A stretch of 64,000 bases of DNA from Isochrysis galbana (taxonomy: Eukaryota; Haptophyta; Isochrysidales; Isochrysidaceae): the NCBI GenBank assembly GCA_018136815.1, contig CM030937.1:6066526-6130525 (forward strand), given 5' to 3'. Below the pieces are notes generated by a model that was not told the origin of the DNA, made no database searches, and worked only from the letters and a program-made list of their open reading frames with translations. Positions 1-11,045 of this stretch are shown in pieces (within the stretch, counting starts at the first letter, position 1; the number at the start of each line of letters is the position of its first letter). The translations under genes were made by a program, and so were the position numbers.

Positions 1-248
1 AGCAGATAAAGAATCCGCAGGGGAGATAGCAAATTAAACCTATCTGCGAGGCGCCTGGGAGGAAGAAAGGTGGGGAAACTTCCCTTCTCTTTCGAGAGGA
101 AGAGAGAGGGCGCTCCACAACCCACGATCCCATGCATCCAAGCGAAGCTTTTGACCGAGAACGAGAGAAAGCAGAGAATTATAACGATAAATGCCGAACG
201 ACGAAGAGAAGAGCGAAGCCTAACGAGTGTCGATTCGCGAATGCGACA
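1..248 (-). repeat. Partial 3' LTR of Ty3/gypsy copy A1
   Basis: The element runs on the minus strand, so its 3' LTR lies at the left edge and is cut by the window start. The LTR edge is placed at 248 because the minus strand there reads a run of six G followed by TGTCGCATTCGCGA, the same G6/TGT junction as family B at 24796. The same boundary recurs in copy A2 at 39734. Only about 248 bp are visible. Confidence 0.6.
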
Positions 249-258
249 CCCCCCTGCT
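249..258 (-). other. Polypurine tract of A1
   Basis: On the minus strand AGCAGGGGGG immediately precedes the TGT that opens the LTR. A short purine run here primes plus-strand DNA synthesis in LTR retrotransposons. Copy A2 has the same tract at 39735-39744. Confidence 0.55.
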
Positions 259-1252
259 AGGATCGAGCGTCCCGCGAGGGAAAGAAGAGAACCTAACGGA
301 TGGCGGATGGCGGAGAGCTCCAAACAAGCCACGAGAAAGGCAGAAGAGCAATCCTGAACGAGACCGAACGAGCCCAGAGCGAATGAACGAATAAATTCGA
401 AGAGCGAATGAAACATTTAATCCGAAGAGCGAATGAAACAATAAATCCGAATGGATAGAGAGCCACGCGCCCAACGCCGAACCAAGACGGAAGACGTGAT
501 GAGCGACGCACCGAGAAGTTACGAACAATCGAGGACCGATGAGAACGCAGAACGACGAGAATCGAGAATCGAGAGTCGAGAGTCGAGAGCGAGAAACGAA
601 GAACGCGGAACGACGAGAATCGAGAATCGAGAACGAGAAACGAAGAACGATAAGGACGCGGAACGATGAGAATCGAGAATCGAGAATCGAAGAACGAACG
701 ACGAACGACGAACGACGAACGACGAACTATAAGAATAGTGCGCGGCGATCGAAGAGACAAGGGGTACCACACCCGTCCGGACGATGAGGTGTAGAATCGG
801 CGGCCGGCGCGGCAGACCGCAGGACTCAACGCTGCAACCCATCCCCTTCTCTCTTTTACGAGAGTTTTACCTGGATGTTTGGGAGGTGTGGCGGCACCCA
901 AGTTACAACGCGGCGTCTCCTGTTCTTCGATATATAAGTAGTCGAACAGCCAACGGCGAAAGGCGGCGAGATATCACGACGGGCTCGGCACGTCACGCGC
1001 GAGCTAAACGACGAGGTACGGAGGTCTCCTGACAGAGCGCAGCGAAAGGGGAGGGAGATCCATCCTCCGTGGTCGAAAGGGGGGGCGAGCCATACCTCTC
1101 TTCCCGCGGGGGGAAATATTCGGCGGCCGCGGGGGGAAAATTCGGCGACCGCGGGGGGGAACTGGAAAAGAATTCCCGTACGTTCCCGTACCGCGATCAA
1201 ACGTAAACGACGGCGTTGAGAGATATCTGAAGGGGCGTGACAGTCGCGACTG
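259..1252 (-). other. 3' UTR of A1 with internal subrepeats
   Basis: No coding region is convincing here. Between about 540 and 725 the DNA is a degenerate tandem array built from GAACGCGGAACGACGAGAAT and GAGAATCGAGAAC-like units; the same array is at about 39960-40160 in A2. A motif conserved with family B (minus strand AAAACTC..GTAAAAG.GAGAA) lies near 850-870. Translated ORFs in this stretch are shadows of the arginine-rich repeats. Confidence 0.5.
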
Positions 1253-1255
1253 TCA
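1238..1255. other. 18-bp perfect palindrome at the pol stop codon (A1)
   Basis: TGACAGTCGCGACTGTCA is its own reverse complement. The stop codon of the pol C-terminal extension (TGA, minus strand, 1253-1255) is its outer trinucleotide. The identical palindrome is at 40688-40705 in copy A2. Confidence 0.6.
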
Positions 1256-1683
1256 GAAGAACGCAGAGGGTGTATCGAGGAGAGAGACGAGGGTGCGATC
1301 CGATGGCGACAGGCGTGCGAGAGCCTCGGAGCGACAGCGAACGAAGGTAGGCGAGGCAAGCACAGCGTGCGCAAATGCGTGGGAGCCAAACCACGGGGAA
1401 CCGCGCGACGATCCCGACGAGTACCACCACTGCCCGAGGACGAAGACCGCGTGCTGCGGCCGCATCATTGGACCTGCAGGGTTGGCAACAGACGGGCGGG
1501 CTGAGACGGGCAAATGGGAGACATGAGCAATGGGGCCACTGTGCGAGGACGGTGCGAGACGAGGCGAGCGGCGCGGGGCCTGATGATCCGAGCCGGTGGT
1601 CTCGGATCCCACGGGAGCTTCGATCGCGTGCGACGTCGGCGGGGCTGAGACGGTCTGAGATTGTGATTCTGCAGCCCGCTTTC

Positions 1684-4600
1684 TCATCTGAGGCTTACGA
1701 AGAGGCGGGAAGGGGTGAGCATCATCATAGGCGGTGTGACGAGTGACTCGCAGCGGCGAAGCAGTTCGGCTAGCGGCTCCCATGTGGCCGCAGCTTTCGC
1801 GTAGCCACGCCATTTGACGAGGTACTGTCTGGAATCGCCTCGACCCTTGCGGTCAAGGAGTGAATCCACCAGATACTCATCTGTTTGGACGGGGTCTTCA
1901 TCTGTGAGGGTATAGTAGGGACGGAGGTTAGTCACATGCACTTCCTCTGAGAGGAGGCGATTTTCTTGGTCGCGTAGTCGGTAGCGGCCAGCGCCAAGCG
2001 CCTCAGCGATGCGGTATGGTCCGCTGTAGTGGTAGAGGAGCTTGTTGCGGTGTCCTGGAATCTTGCGAACCACCCTATCACCTGGGGCAAATTGGATAGG
2101 GGGAGAGTGAGTGCGTAGTGTGTCAGCGAGTGCGTCGGCTTGAGATTCTAAAGTTGCATCATAAGCCGCGGCCCACGCCGCCTTTAAACGACAATGCATT
2201 TTCCAAGCGTACGAGCGAATTTCCTGAGGTAACTCGGGAGGTGGGCCAGTGTCAGGTGGATCAGAAAGCTGTGCAGGCAGGCGAAGCTCACGGCCATAGA
2301 GCAAGGCAGCAGGCGACATGCGGGTAATGCGATTGGCTGAAGCGCGCATGCTCATTAGAAAGAACGGAAGATGATCGACCCAATGACCGCCGCCTTCATC
2401 AGTAGCGCGAGCCATGTTGATCAATGTTTGTTGAGCTCGTTCAACCAGGCCCACACTCTCGTGATGATGAGGTGTGCTCGGCCGTAGGTCGGTGCCAGTG
2501 CGCTCAAGGATGATCGAGGTGAGTTGGCTAGCAAGGTTGCTGCCAGAGTCCGAGCGAAGTTGCCTTGGTACTCCGTGCCGAGAAACGACGTACGACATGA
2601 AGGCGTGAAGTGCGTCGGCACTCGAGGGGTCGCCGTTGTGAGGGACCGCCTCGATCCAACGAGTGAGCGAGTCCACGAAAACGAGGAGCTTGTCGAAGCC
2701 TCGAGAGCCCTTAATGAAGTCGTGCGTGGGAGCCATCGAGACGACGTCGCAGAAGACGATGTCGAACGGATAGGCGCCGACCTGCGGTCCCTTTGGGTCT
2801 GCGAGGTAGCGGAAGGGAGGCTTAGCTAAGGTGCACTCGTGACATTGGCGAACGTGCTCAGAGACGTCTGCGTTCATGCCAGGCCAAAAATATCGGTCTC
2901 GTAGAAGGCGCGCCATTCGGTTGTCGCCGAGGTGGCACAAGTGGTCGTGAAAGGCTTCGAGGTAGGCGCGGCGCATCGTCTTCGGCACGTAGAGGCAGAT
3001 CTTCTCGCCGTCTCTCGTCGGCACTCGTCGGTAGAGCAGTCCAGATCGCAACAGGCATCGAGAAGATTCACGACTGAGCCAGCGCAAGCGACGATGATCG
3101 AGATCGGGGTTGTGAGGAGACGAGGAGAGGAAGCGAATGAGGTCGTGGCAGTCGGGGTCCTCGGCCTGTGCCTCCTTGAGCGCCTCGGCGTTGGGTGTAC
3201 CGACGTCGAGGTAGGAGAGGTTGATGGAATCCCTGGTCGTAGAGGACAACCTGGACGATCGTTCGTCGGCTTGCAGACTGGATGCCGTTGTAGTACGAGA
3301 ACGAGAGGCGGCGACGGCTGGTGGCTGACCATCCGATGCCGTGGTGGAGCGAGAGTTAGGGACGACGGCGGCTAGTAGCTGCCCACCCCCCTGCTTAGGA
3401 GCGGACGTCTCCGACGTCTCGTCGTCTGCCGCCACCAAGCGCGACACTCCATCAGCGTCTTTGTGGTTCGCGCCAGGTTTGTGCTCGACGGTAAAGCGGT
3501 ACTCGGACAACTTGAGCGCCCATCGCATCAAGCGCGACGCCGGCCCACCCTGGACGGTGTCCTTCATGGTGTGCAACCAACGGAGCGCTTGGTGATCGAT
3601 GACGAGGCGAAAGTGCCGGCCCCAAAGGTACGGTCGCCAAGTGCGAATGCTTTCCAGGGCGGCGAGAAGCTCCACCTCGGTGGTGGTCCAATGACGCTCC
3701 GCGGCGGTGAGGCGGCGACCGTAATACGCGACGACATGCTCGTGCCCATGATCGTCGACTTGCGACAGAATACCACCAATACCCAGGGTACTGGCCGCGT
3801 CCGTTTTGACGATGAACTCTTTGTCGTGACGAGGCGCCGCCAACACTGGAGCAGACGTGATGAGCTCGATGAGGCGACGGATCGCTGTCTGACACTCAGG
3901 TGACTGAGAGACGGTAGCCACATCGACGCCCGTACGAGTAAGGTCGGTGAGAGGTGCCGCGACGTGCGCGAAACCCTTGATGAACCGACGGTAGTACGAG
4001 CAAAGACCGAGAAACGAGCGGACCTTTTCGAGCGAATTGATGTGACGTGGATCAATCGAGCGTACCGCCTCGACTTTCTTGGGGTCCATCTCGAGACCAC
4101 GACGAGAAACGACGTGCCCAAGGTACTCGCCCTTGATAGCGAACAAGATGCACTTGGAGGCCTTACACGAGAGACCGGCCCACCGGAGGCGCTCGAGGAC
4201 GAGATCGAGACGGTGAAGCATTTGCTCGAATGAGGCGTCGATGCGTTCTTCGAGCGTGCTGCCTGTACCTGTCGACCAAATCCCGATGTCGTCCAGGTAC
4301 GGCATGCAAATTTCCCATGCGAGGCCTTGGAGCACCGCGTCCATGAGACGACACATGTAGGAAGGGCCGGATTGGACGCCGAACGGGAGGTAATTGAACT
4401 CGTACTTCTGGCGGTGGGTGCAGAACGCCGTGATGGGTTTGTCCTCCTCCTTGATGGGCAGACACCAGAAGCCGGAGGCGAGATCGAGCAAGCAGAGAAA
4501 GAGAGAATCTCGAGAACCTTGGCCTCGGGATAGACGATCGATAGCTTCGACGGTGAGCGGTAGAGGGCTGTCCGAGATGCGAAGCTTCGAGTTCGTGTCC

Positions 4601-7377
4601 CGATAGTCGACGCAGAAGCGAACGGATCCATCTTTCTTACCGACGAGAACAACCCGCGAAGCCCATGGCGAATTGGACTTACGAATGATGCCCGCCGCCT
4701 CCATCTCAGCGACGTGCTTGTCGACGATGGCGCGGCCCTCGTCACCCATCTTGGACGGAGCGTGTCGGTGGGCTGTAGCGCCGGGGAGGAGAGGCAGCTC
4801 GACCTCCATGACGTGCGTGTGCCGAGGGTTCTTCGGGTCGAGGGCGAACGCGTCGATATGCCGTGCCAGCAGGCAGCGTACGCGCTGCTTCTGGGACGGC
4901 GACAATTGCTTGTCGGGGTCAATGGTGATAGCGTCGAGGAGCGCGCGCTGTGCCTCGGTGAGCGAGGACTCGGGGTCGTCTCCATCACCGGCGACCGTCG
5001 ACCGCGCCTCGTGCAGCTTGTACTCGATGTGGGCTGACGCCACCGGCGAGTACGCAGGAAGAGTTACCGGACGTGGCGCCAGGTTCCAGACCGTGATCAG
5101 CACCTCCCCCTCCGGAGTTGGGGTTTCGACGCTAGTGGCGACCATTGGAGGAGAATCGAGGCCGTCGCGGGGCGGTAGACGGTCGACGAGGATGGCGGAG
5201 TCGGGGTAGTTCTCGATGATCTCCAGCGGCAGGCGAACGGAGAACGTACCCCTCGATCGCGAGGGGATAGTGATTGGCTGCCTGGTGTACAAAGCAAACT
5301 CTTTCGACGTGGATCCGTTTGCGAAGAGCGGCTCAACATTAACGGCGGCAGACGAACGAGAAGGAGACAAAGGCGGACTGCGAGTGAAGTCGAGACGAGG
5401 GGGCGGCTCAAGCTCGGGATCGAGGGGCGGCAATGGAATCGAAGACGGCATCGCCGGCGGCGACTCGCCGTGAGCCTGACAGGAGGAAACGTTGTCCGAG
5501 ATAGGAACGAGCGACGACTCCTCTGCCCGTGGTGAGTCGGCGGAGATCACGGCGACAAGCGGTGCAGAGGAGAGACGAGGACGAGTGGAGACGAGGGACG
5601 GAACGCGACGATCGTCGACCATAAGGGTCAAGCGGCCATCACGCCCAGCTTCCGGCGACAGTTCGATGCAAGCGGCGTATGCTTCCAGGAAATCGTTTCC
5701 TAGGAGAAGCATAGGCGCGCCTTCGACAACGAGGAAACGGTGTCGGAATTCGACACCGGAGAGAGAGAAGACCAACGTGGCATAGCCGCGGGTACGGAGG
5801 GGGTTACCATCCGGTCCGACAACGGCAGGTCGGTCCGAAGCATGTTCGAGCGAGACGCAAGCGTCACGGGGCAATGCAGCCAACAGCTCGGTGGTCACGA
5901 CCGAGGGGCCGGCTCCCGTGTCCGCGAGAGTCTTGTTGACGGCGAGGGCGGAATCGACGATATAACGAGTAGGGCCCGCGGCAGATTGACGACAAACGAT
6001 AAGATCGCGAACATATAGGCAGTGACGGGGGTAGAGGCTCGGCGGCGTGTCGGAGACAAGCCTCGCCGGTACCTCCCTGGTCACAGAAGCGACAACAGCA
6101 GGAAGGCTGAGAGCAGGCGTGAAGCCCGAGGGAACGAAGGCGGCGTGCCGCTGCTTATGGTCGGCGATGACCTCAGCAACTGAGCGGCGAGCGGGGCGGT
6201 CGAGCGGAGGCAGCGGCGGATGCAGGTCTGGCAAGGCACCCAAGCCTAGGCGAGATGGCGGTGTCGGAAGCAGAGCGAGGCGTTCCTGGCCGGACCAGGT
6301 TAGGCGCAAGGCGGCATGCCAGCCCTCCGGCGTGAACGTGTCCGGAAACGAAACGGAGGCGCACGTCTCTAAGAGAGGAGGCATCGGCACGAACGGCGAC
6401 GAGGACGAGGGAGAGGGAGGGGGAGCAAGGATCGGCAACGGCTCCTCCTCCACCGCAGACGAGTGAAGGCTGACTTCCGCATCGAGAGCCGACGCTAACG
6501 ACGGAGACAACGGCAACCAGGCATACGATATCGAGCCTTGCGTCCCGCGTACCGCCGTCCATACACGCCAGCGGTTGCGGACCTTGCGAATCATCCGAGC
6601 GGGACGGACGGGTAACAACGACGAGCGGGGCGACCCTAGCCACGGCCGCCACTCCATATCAATCGCGGTGACACTCGAAACATTCGATGATTCGGAACTG
6701 GAACGAGCGTGAGCCGCCAATTGGCTTGATTGCAGGTCACGAGCCTGAGATAGAAGAGAGGCGGCGGACGCGGCCGGACGATTCGGAGTACGGCGGCAGT
6801 AGTCCAGAACGACGGGCATCCATTGCATTGCCATCGCACCAGCTATGCCCACGTAAGTGCGGCTGCGCATCGAGCCGCGATGAGGGGACATGGGCAGGTT
6901 CGCCATAGCGTGCTCGCGACCAGGAACAATGCAAGTCGGCACGAGCGGTGGGAGGCTAGGCGAAAGGTAGAGCCCCGTAGCCTTAGTGTGGCCCGTTCCA
7001 TGTTGCCATGGATGGACGTATTGCGTAGCTTCCAGACCTCCGAGTAGCGATTTGGCGTAGTGGTGCATTTTCGGATTCTCCACCGCCAGAAACGGAGCCC
7101 TGGCGTTCAAGCGACGACGAAATTGAGCCGCGGCAGAGATCGTATCGGACATACGCTGCGGGTTGGAGTGGATCCATCTCAAGCCAGCGTTCGAGAGATA
7201 GGTGCACGGCGGGTGCGCGATAATCAAGTCCCAACCAAGGTCTTGGACGAGATCGGCATCCCCGTCGAAGTGCGGAACGTAATCGACTTCAGACGGGAAC
7301 AGATCGCACGTCGCCACATCCGCGCCAGCAAGCAGAAACATGGACGAGACTACTCCACTCGTCTCGCCGATAACCAA
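1684..7377 (-). pseudogene. pol: Ty3/gypsy Pol polyprotein (A1), frameshifted
   Basis: This frame encodes, in order, a methyltransferase-like domain (residues 1-194), a Pro/Ser-rich unassigned region, an aspartic protease (L-A-D-T-G-A-G, near 5910-5925), reverse transcriptase (YLDD near 4278-4307), RNase H (TDAAS near 3795; VIDHQ near 3600), integrase zinc finger (H..H..C-X2-C near 2830-2965), integrase catalytic D, D, E (near 2735, 2550 and 2440) and a chromodomain (YLVKWRGY near 1800). This order and the chromodomain identify a chromovirus-type Ty3/gypsy element. The frame is broken relative to A2: one base is missing near 7475, upstream of the methyltransferase, and two bases are added near 1735, so the C-terminal tail (to 1253) is in another frame. 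The frame opens with TTG, not ATG, as expected for a polyprotein continued from upstream. The damage looks recent, since all domains are otherwise readable. Confidence 0.9.
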
Positions 7378-7386
7378 GACGCAAGG
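6796..7386 (-). other. Methyltransferase-like domain in A1 Pol
   Basis: About 195 residues. Visible motifs are G-E-T-S-G-V-V (like motif I of cytosine C5 methylases), T-C-D-L after a hydrophobic strand, W-D-L-I-I-A-H-P-P-C-T-Y (motif IV with the candidate catalytic Cys), A-V-E-N-P (motif VI-like), H-P-W-Q-H-G-T-G-H and R-S-R-T-Y-V-G-I-A near the end. The family is recognised from small phage and bacterial cytosine-methylase-like proteins with the same HPPCTY, ENP and SRT order. It lies between Gag/linker and protease. Copies A2 (46258-46845) and B2 (35016-35604) retain all of these motifs. Target base, and whether it methylates DNA at all, cannot be read from the sequence. Confidence 0.72.
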
Positions 7387-8582
7387 AGGCGAGATGCCGT
7401 CGGTCTGCGCGGCCTCGACGTCACGCCTAATGTCGCCGAGCGTGGCACAAATGTCGTCGAAGTGGACGGGCAGTACTGAGCCGGAGACTCAGCTGGTTGG
7501 CTAGGCCGAAGAACGAGCTGTGCCGCCTCGGCGATATCTTTCGGCGTTACGTGAGCGGCACCGTGGGCGGCGGCGCGTTGAAAAGCAAGATCGAGAACGT
7601 ACGAGAGGGCCTCTCCCTCCTTCAAGGAAGGACGAGTGCGCGAGAGATGAACGAGCAAATCCTCAGCGGCCGGAATCAAAGTCAGGCGCACTGAAAGCTG
7701 GCAAAGCGGAACGACAGCGGAAACGGAAACGGGACTGCGTGTGACCGGAATCGACGGAGACGAAGCGGCTAATGTGCGAGCCATCCGAAGAGAACGGGAC
7801 GCGGCAGCCAGAAGAGAATCGAACGAAAATAGAGCAGGCTGAGAACGGGACAATCGACGGAATGCGCGTTGTACGACGGAGGGCATGTTGGCGAATACCC
7901 CTCCGTCAGCGAACGATTCATCAGACGAGCTAGTCGGTATCGGTCGCCAACCCAATCGGGTTGGCGCAACCATCGTAGGCGGCGCGAGCCAGCGACGAAC
8001 AGCAAGGGTATAGGCCACCGTCCATCCGGAGGGGCTAACCTCGCTGGCACGGCCAAGGCAGCTTAACGGCGAGTTTCGAGGGAACAAATCGGCCAGTCCA
8101 TCCAGGATTTGACTGGCGACTGCAGACGGATCGGCAGCGACGGGGCTCAAGGCAAGAGTTAGCGTTGAGCGCTCATAATCGAGAGCATTGAACGAATGAT
8201 TCGAGGACGACGAGAGCGACGAAGGAGGTAGCGAACGAACGGCGAGAGAGAACGGGACTCCCGGAGTCGAATCGTCCCCACCACATATAAGCAGATGAGG
8301 GTGACTCCGGATCGATTGAACGACTGAAACGAAGACGCGAATTTCGGGAACGACGGCATCGCAACCTAGGGTAACATCCCCAGGTTGGAAAGACAACAAG
8401 AAGGCTTTGCTCAGCCGTCCGAGGGACGGCGAGCTCGTAGATCGGAGAGGCGAAACGTTAGAGGTACGAAATGAAACGCGAAAGGGAGTGAGAGAAGTAT
8501 CGAGAAGCGAGAGGGGTGGCGGTCCAGGCCGCCGAGGAATCGAGAAGTCAACGAAGCATATGGCGGCGGCCTCGCCTATTCC
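7350..8582 (-). CDS. Post-UAG linker region of A1 gag-pol
   Basis: This frame follows the gag UAG (8583-8585) with no stop for about 410 codons and is in the same phase as gag. It reads into a conserved but unrecognised region that contains L-L-I-C-G-G-D-D-S and ends with a helical H-V-T-P-K-D-I-A-E-A-A-Q segment just before the methyltransferase domain. Family B shares a similar L-T-E-A-A-Q-E-L segment in the same place. In A1 the frame departs from A2 near 7475 through a one-base loss, so the last ~40 codons here are out of register. No function can be assigned. Confidence 0.6.
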   Translation of the reverse strand, partial: GIGEAAAICFVDFSIPRRPGPPPLSLLDTSLTPFRVSFRTSNVSPLRSTSSPSLGRLSKAFLLSFQPGDVTLGCDAVVPEIRVFVSVVQSIRSHPHLLICGGDDSTPGVPFSLAVRSLPPSSLSSSSNHSFNALDYERSTLTLALSPVAADPSAVASQILDGLADLFPRNSPLSCLGRASEVSPSGWTVAYTLAVRRWLAPPTMVAPTRLGWRPIPTSSSDESFADGGVFANMPSVVQRAFRRLSRSQPALFSFDSLLAAASRSLRMARTLAASSPSIPVTRSPVSVSAVVPLCQLSVRLTLIPAAEDLLVHLSRTRPSLKEGEALSYVLDLAFQRAAAHGAAHVTPKDIAEAAQLVLRPSQPAESPAQYCPSTSTTFVPRSATLGVTSRPRRPTASRLLASWLSARRVE

Positions 8583-8585
8583 CTA
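8583..8585 (-). promoter_or_regulatory. Candidate UAG readthrough codon between gag and pol (A1)
   Basis: The minus strand reads CGT TAG GGA ATA GGC. The next in-frame codons stay open into pol. UAG followed by GGA is the context used for gag-pol readthrough in gammaretroviruses. Copy A2 has the identical codon and context at 48049-48051. Confidence 0.6.
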
Positions 8586-10124
8586 ACGGCGGTTGCGGCC
8601 GAGGACGACGAGACGACGAAGGTAGGCGCGGTGGGCGTCGGGAATCTCCGACTCGCCCTCGCAAAGGAAGCGGATGAACGGTTGACAGTAGTACGGCGAA
8701 TGGGCGCCATCGCCTGTCCCATATCGCCAATTGTCGGGGTGGTCGGGGCGAGCCGTATCGTGATCGGGAGGAGCGGGGCGGAAGGCGCAATAGGCACAGC
8801 CGGTGGCTGTGGTCCATACGCCGCCCTCAGACGTCGGGCGCTGCGTGCGAGGCACCTTCATGGACGCGTCGGTCGGACGAGCCCTAGCGAACGAAGCAGC
8901 CAGGTCAGCATGCCCACAGTAGCGTGACATCGGGTCGAAGTCAACCTTGGCGTTACGCCAAGATTCCAAATCCCACTTGGCACCCTCGGGATGGCCGAGG
9001 TTGTCCGCAGGCGGCGCGCAGCGGCGGCTCTTCTGCGATGGCGGTGCGTCGAGAGGTGGGAGTCCACCCTCCAACTTGGGAGGCGGCTCCCTGGTGTGGT
9101 CGGTGCGTCCTTGATGGGAACGATCTCCATTGCGATTATTTCGATTATCGGAACCGCGGCTGCTTCCGGAGTTGGCGGCCGTCGGTTTGTCACTCTTGTC
9201 CTGAGCCGTCTTCGACGAACCCAGGCGATCCTTGACCATCCGGACGACGTCGTCGATGTGGGCAATCGTGAGCGGACCGTCCACTTGTTTGCTGCTCCGC
9301 GAAGCCTCCGCACGTGCCTGCTCGGCTGGAGCTAGCACCATGCGCGCAATCGAGATGCAGGACAACGAGTGGTGTGGCGCGTCCCCTGCGGCAACTGCCT
9401 CAATACCACGCTTCCACGCCTTGAGGAACTCGAACGAGTTCTCCGCTCCCCGTGCGCGGTCGCTTTCGTCGGCCTTGACGCAGGAGTCGAATCGCTCGTT
9501 GATTTCGTGCGTGAAGGCTGGAAACTTGAAGACGTTAGCTGCCGTCACCGTTGGGTCGTTCATCTTGCGAACAAAGGCGTCGGTCACGCGAGTGGCCAGA
9601 GTCACTAAGTCCTCGCCCTCCGAGCGCGTGGTGCAACGGTCCCATTCCGCGGACGCAGTCTCTTTGGCGAAACCTTTTGCCCCGGCGGCGAATGATTGGT
9701 CGCACTTTGCGATCAGCACGTCGGCATGCAAGCACGGGTTAGCGCAGAGAACCGAGTCTCTAACCGCATCGAGAACATAGGCCATGATGCGAGGGTGGCC
9801 CTTCTTTGGATCGCGAGCGGCGAGGAGAAGGCCATTGAGAGCGTCCTGCCAGTCCACGCCCGAGGTGAGTGAGCCCTCGAGTGCGCGGATCAGTTGCATG
9901 CGGAATCCATCCCAGGAAGCTGCCGCCTTATTCGGATCGGTAGAGCGTAGGTCGGCGGGGAAGCGCAGCGACTGGAGGCTCTCGAGGCTAGACTTAGCAT
10001 CGCGAGTGCCGCCCTTAGTGCGGACGAACGTACGAGCGCGCACCCATTTCGTGAGAGTGCGAGTCGTGTAAATGATGCGAGCATGCCAGGACTCACCAGA
10101 TGGGACCTCACGGGCCGCCATCAC
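8583..10124 (-). CDS. gag: Gag polyprotein, C-terminal part (A1)
   Basis: 513 residues in frame up to the UAG. The first ~260 residues form a helical retrotransposon capsid-like region (W-D-G-F near residue 72; F-A-K-E-T-A-S-A-E-W-D-R-C near 155), clearly related to the Gag of family B in this window. A basic Ser/Arg/Asn-rich stretch follows. The C-terminal ~110 residues hold several Cys/His (R-Y-C-G-H; G-C-A-Y-C; Y-Y-C; L-C-E-G-E) but no standard CX2CX4HX4C knuckle. The N-terminal part of gag continues upstream in other frames: compared with A2, a base is lost near 10137. ATG at 10124 is therefore probably internal. Confidence 0.8.
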   Translation of the reverse strand: MMAAREVPSGESWHARIIYTTRTLTKWVRARTFVRTKGGTRDAKSSLESLQSLRFPADLRSTDPNKAAASWDGFRMQLIRALEGSLTSGVDWQDALNGLLLAARDPKKGHPRIMAYVLDAVRDSVLCANPCLHADVLIAKCDQSFAAGAKGFAKETASAEWDRCTTRSEGEDLVTLATRVTDAFVRKMNDPTVTAANVFKFPAFTHEINERFDSCVKADESDRARGAENSFEFLKAWKRGIEAVAAGDAPHHSLSCISIARMVLAPAEQARAEASRSSKQVDGPLTIAHIDDVVRMVKDRLGSSKTAQDKSDKPTAANSGSSRGSDNRNNRNGDRSHQGRTDHTREPPPKLEGGLPPLDAPPSQKSRRCAPPADNLGHPEGAKWDLESWRNAKVDFDPMSRYCGHADLAASFARARPTDASMKVPRTQRPTSEGGVWTTATGCAYCAFRPAPPDHDTARPDHPDNWRYGTGDGAHSPYYCQPFIRFLCEGESEIPDAHRAYLRRLVVLGRNRR

Positions 10125-11045
10125 CTGGTATTCGAGTGGGCACTAGCGGAGTCGGAGTAGGCCTTGCCGTGGCGCCCATAGTGCCGTAGCCATTGCTCAA
10201 GAATGTCCGGCTCATCAGACAGGGCTGGGTCCGCGGGAGGAGCGGCGTGGCGCTTAGCGTGACGTCGACTCTCCCGGTTACTGTGCTGGCCTGACTTGGA
10301 CTTAGAAGCGTGGGGGGGAGAGATCGGCGAGAGTTAGAATGTAAACCTTCGGGACCATCATAGACGGCCGTCCCTCCTTAGTATGATAACCTTGCCTGAG
10401 GTAGCATAGTGGCTACCCTTGGCGCGGCAAGGCTTGCGGCGCGAGTCCGTAGATTCGGATGATCCGTCGGAATCCGAATCGCTGGTCGACGAGTAGTTGA
10501 CGAACGCGGGCTGGAGACCGGAGATGAGGACTGGGAGGACGATGAAGATGGGGAGCTATAGCGCGGCGGCGGCGGTCTTCTTCTTGTTTTTATGAGGCTT
10601 TTTAGATTTCGATGAGGAACGAGGGAGCGGCGGTGGCGGAGGCAAAACAACTTCGCCGCCATCATCGGATGGAGGTGGAGGCGGGCTGGCTTCCTGGACT
10701 GGAGCAGGAGGGAGTCGCCCCGTTCGATCGCGCTGGTGACCGCGGCGAGCTGCTGTGAGAATTGTGCGGCCATAGCCTGCATGAGCTCGATGTAGCGCAG
10801 CTCGACGGGGTTGAGCCCGGTGAAGCCGAAGAAGTTGGCGGCGGGACCGTAGCAGACGGTGGAGAAGGAGAGAGATGAAGAAGGGAGTCGGGCAGCAGGC
10901 CCGGGGCCTCTTCACGACGAGACGGCTGACTTGGGGCGACCGAGGCGACCGAGAGGCGTTCGAGGGAGGCGTGATAGGGCTCGTAGGCGGCCTCCGAGTC
11001 CGATGGTAAGGGTGGTGGAGCCTCGAGGGCATGCGCTAGAAGAGG
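10125..11045 (-). pseudogene. Frameshifted N-terminal gag region of A1
   Basis: Pieces of the Ser/Pro-rich Gag N-terminus are readable in two or more minus frames (for example a P-P-P-P-S-D-D-G-G motif near 10660-10680, also present in A2 near 50140). Several single-base indels relative to A2 break the frame. The most N-terminal piece (near 10700-10790, A-A-Q-F-S-Q-Q-L) has no counterpart in A2, whose gag is cut at 50159. Confidence 0.55.

Noticed and set aside
540-725. CRISPR-like array
   Set aside because: The repeats are short, degenerate and contiguous without unique spacers; they recur at the same place in the 3' UTR of A2.
915-945. TATATATCG as the promoter of copy A1
   Set aside because: With the LTR start placed at 248 this lies in the internal 3' UTR, and it is altered in A2 (CATATATCG).
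1232-1242. TGTCACGCCCC near the pol stop as the LTR start of family A
   Set aside because: It resembles a plant gypsy LTR start, but no polypurine tract precedes it; the G6/TGTCGCAT junction at 248 has one and matches family B.
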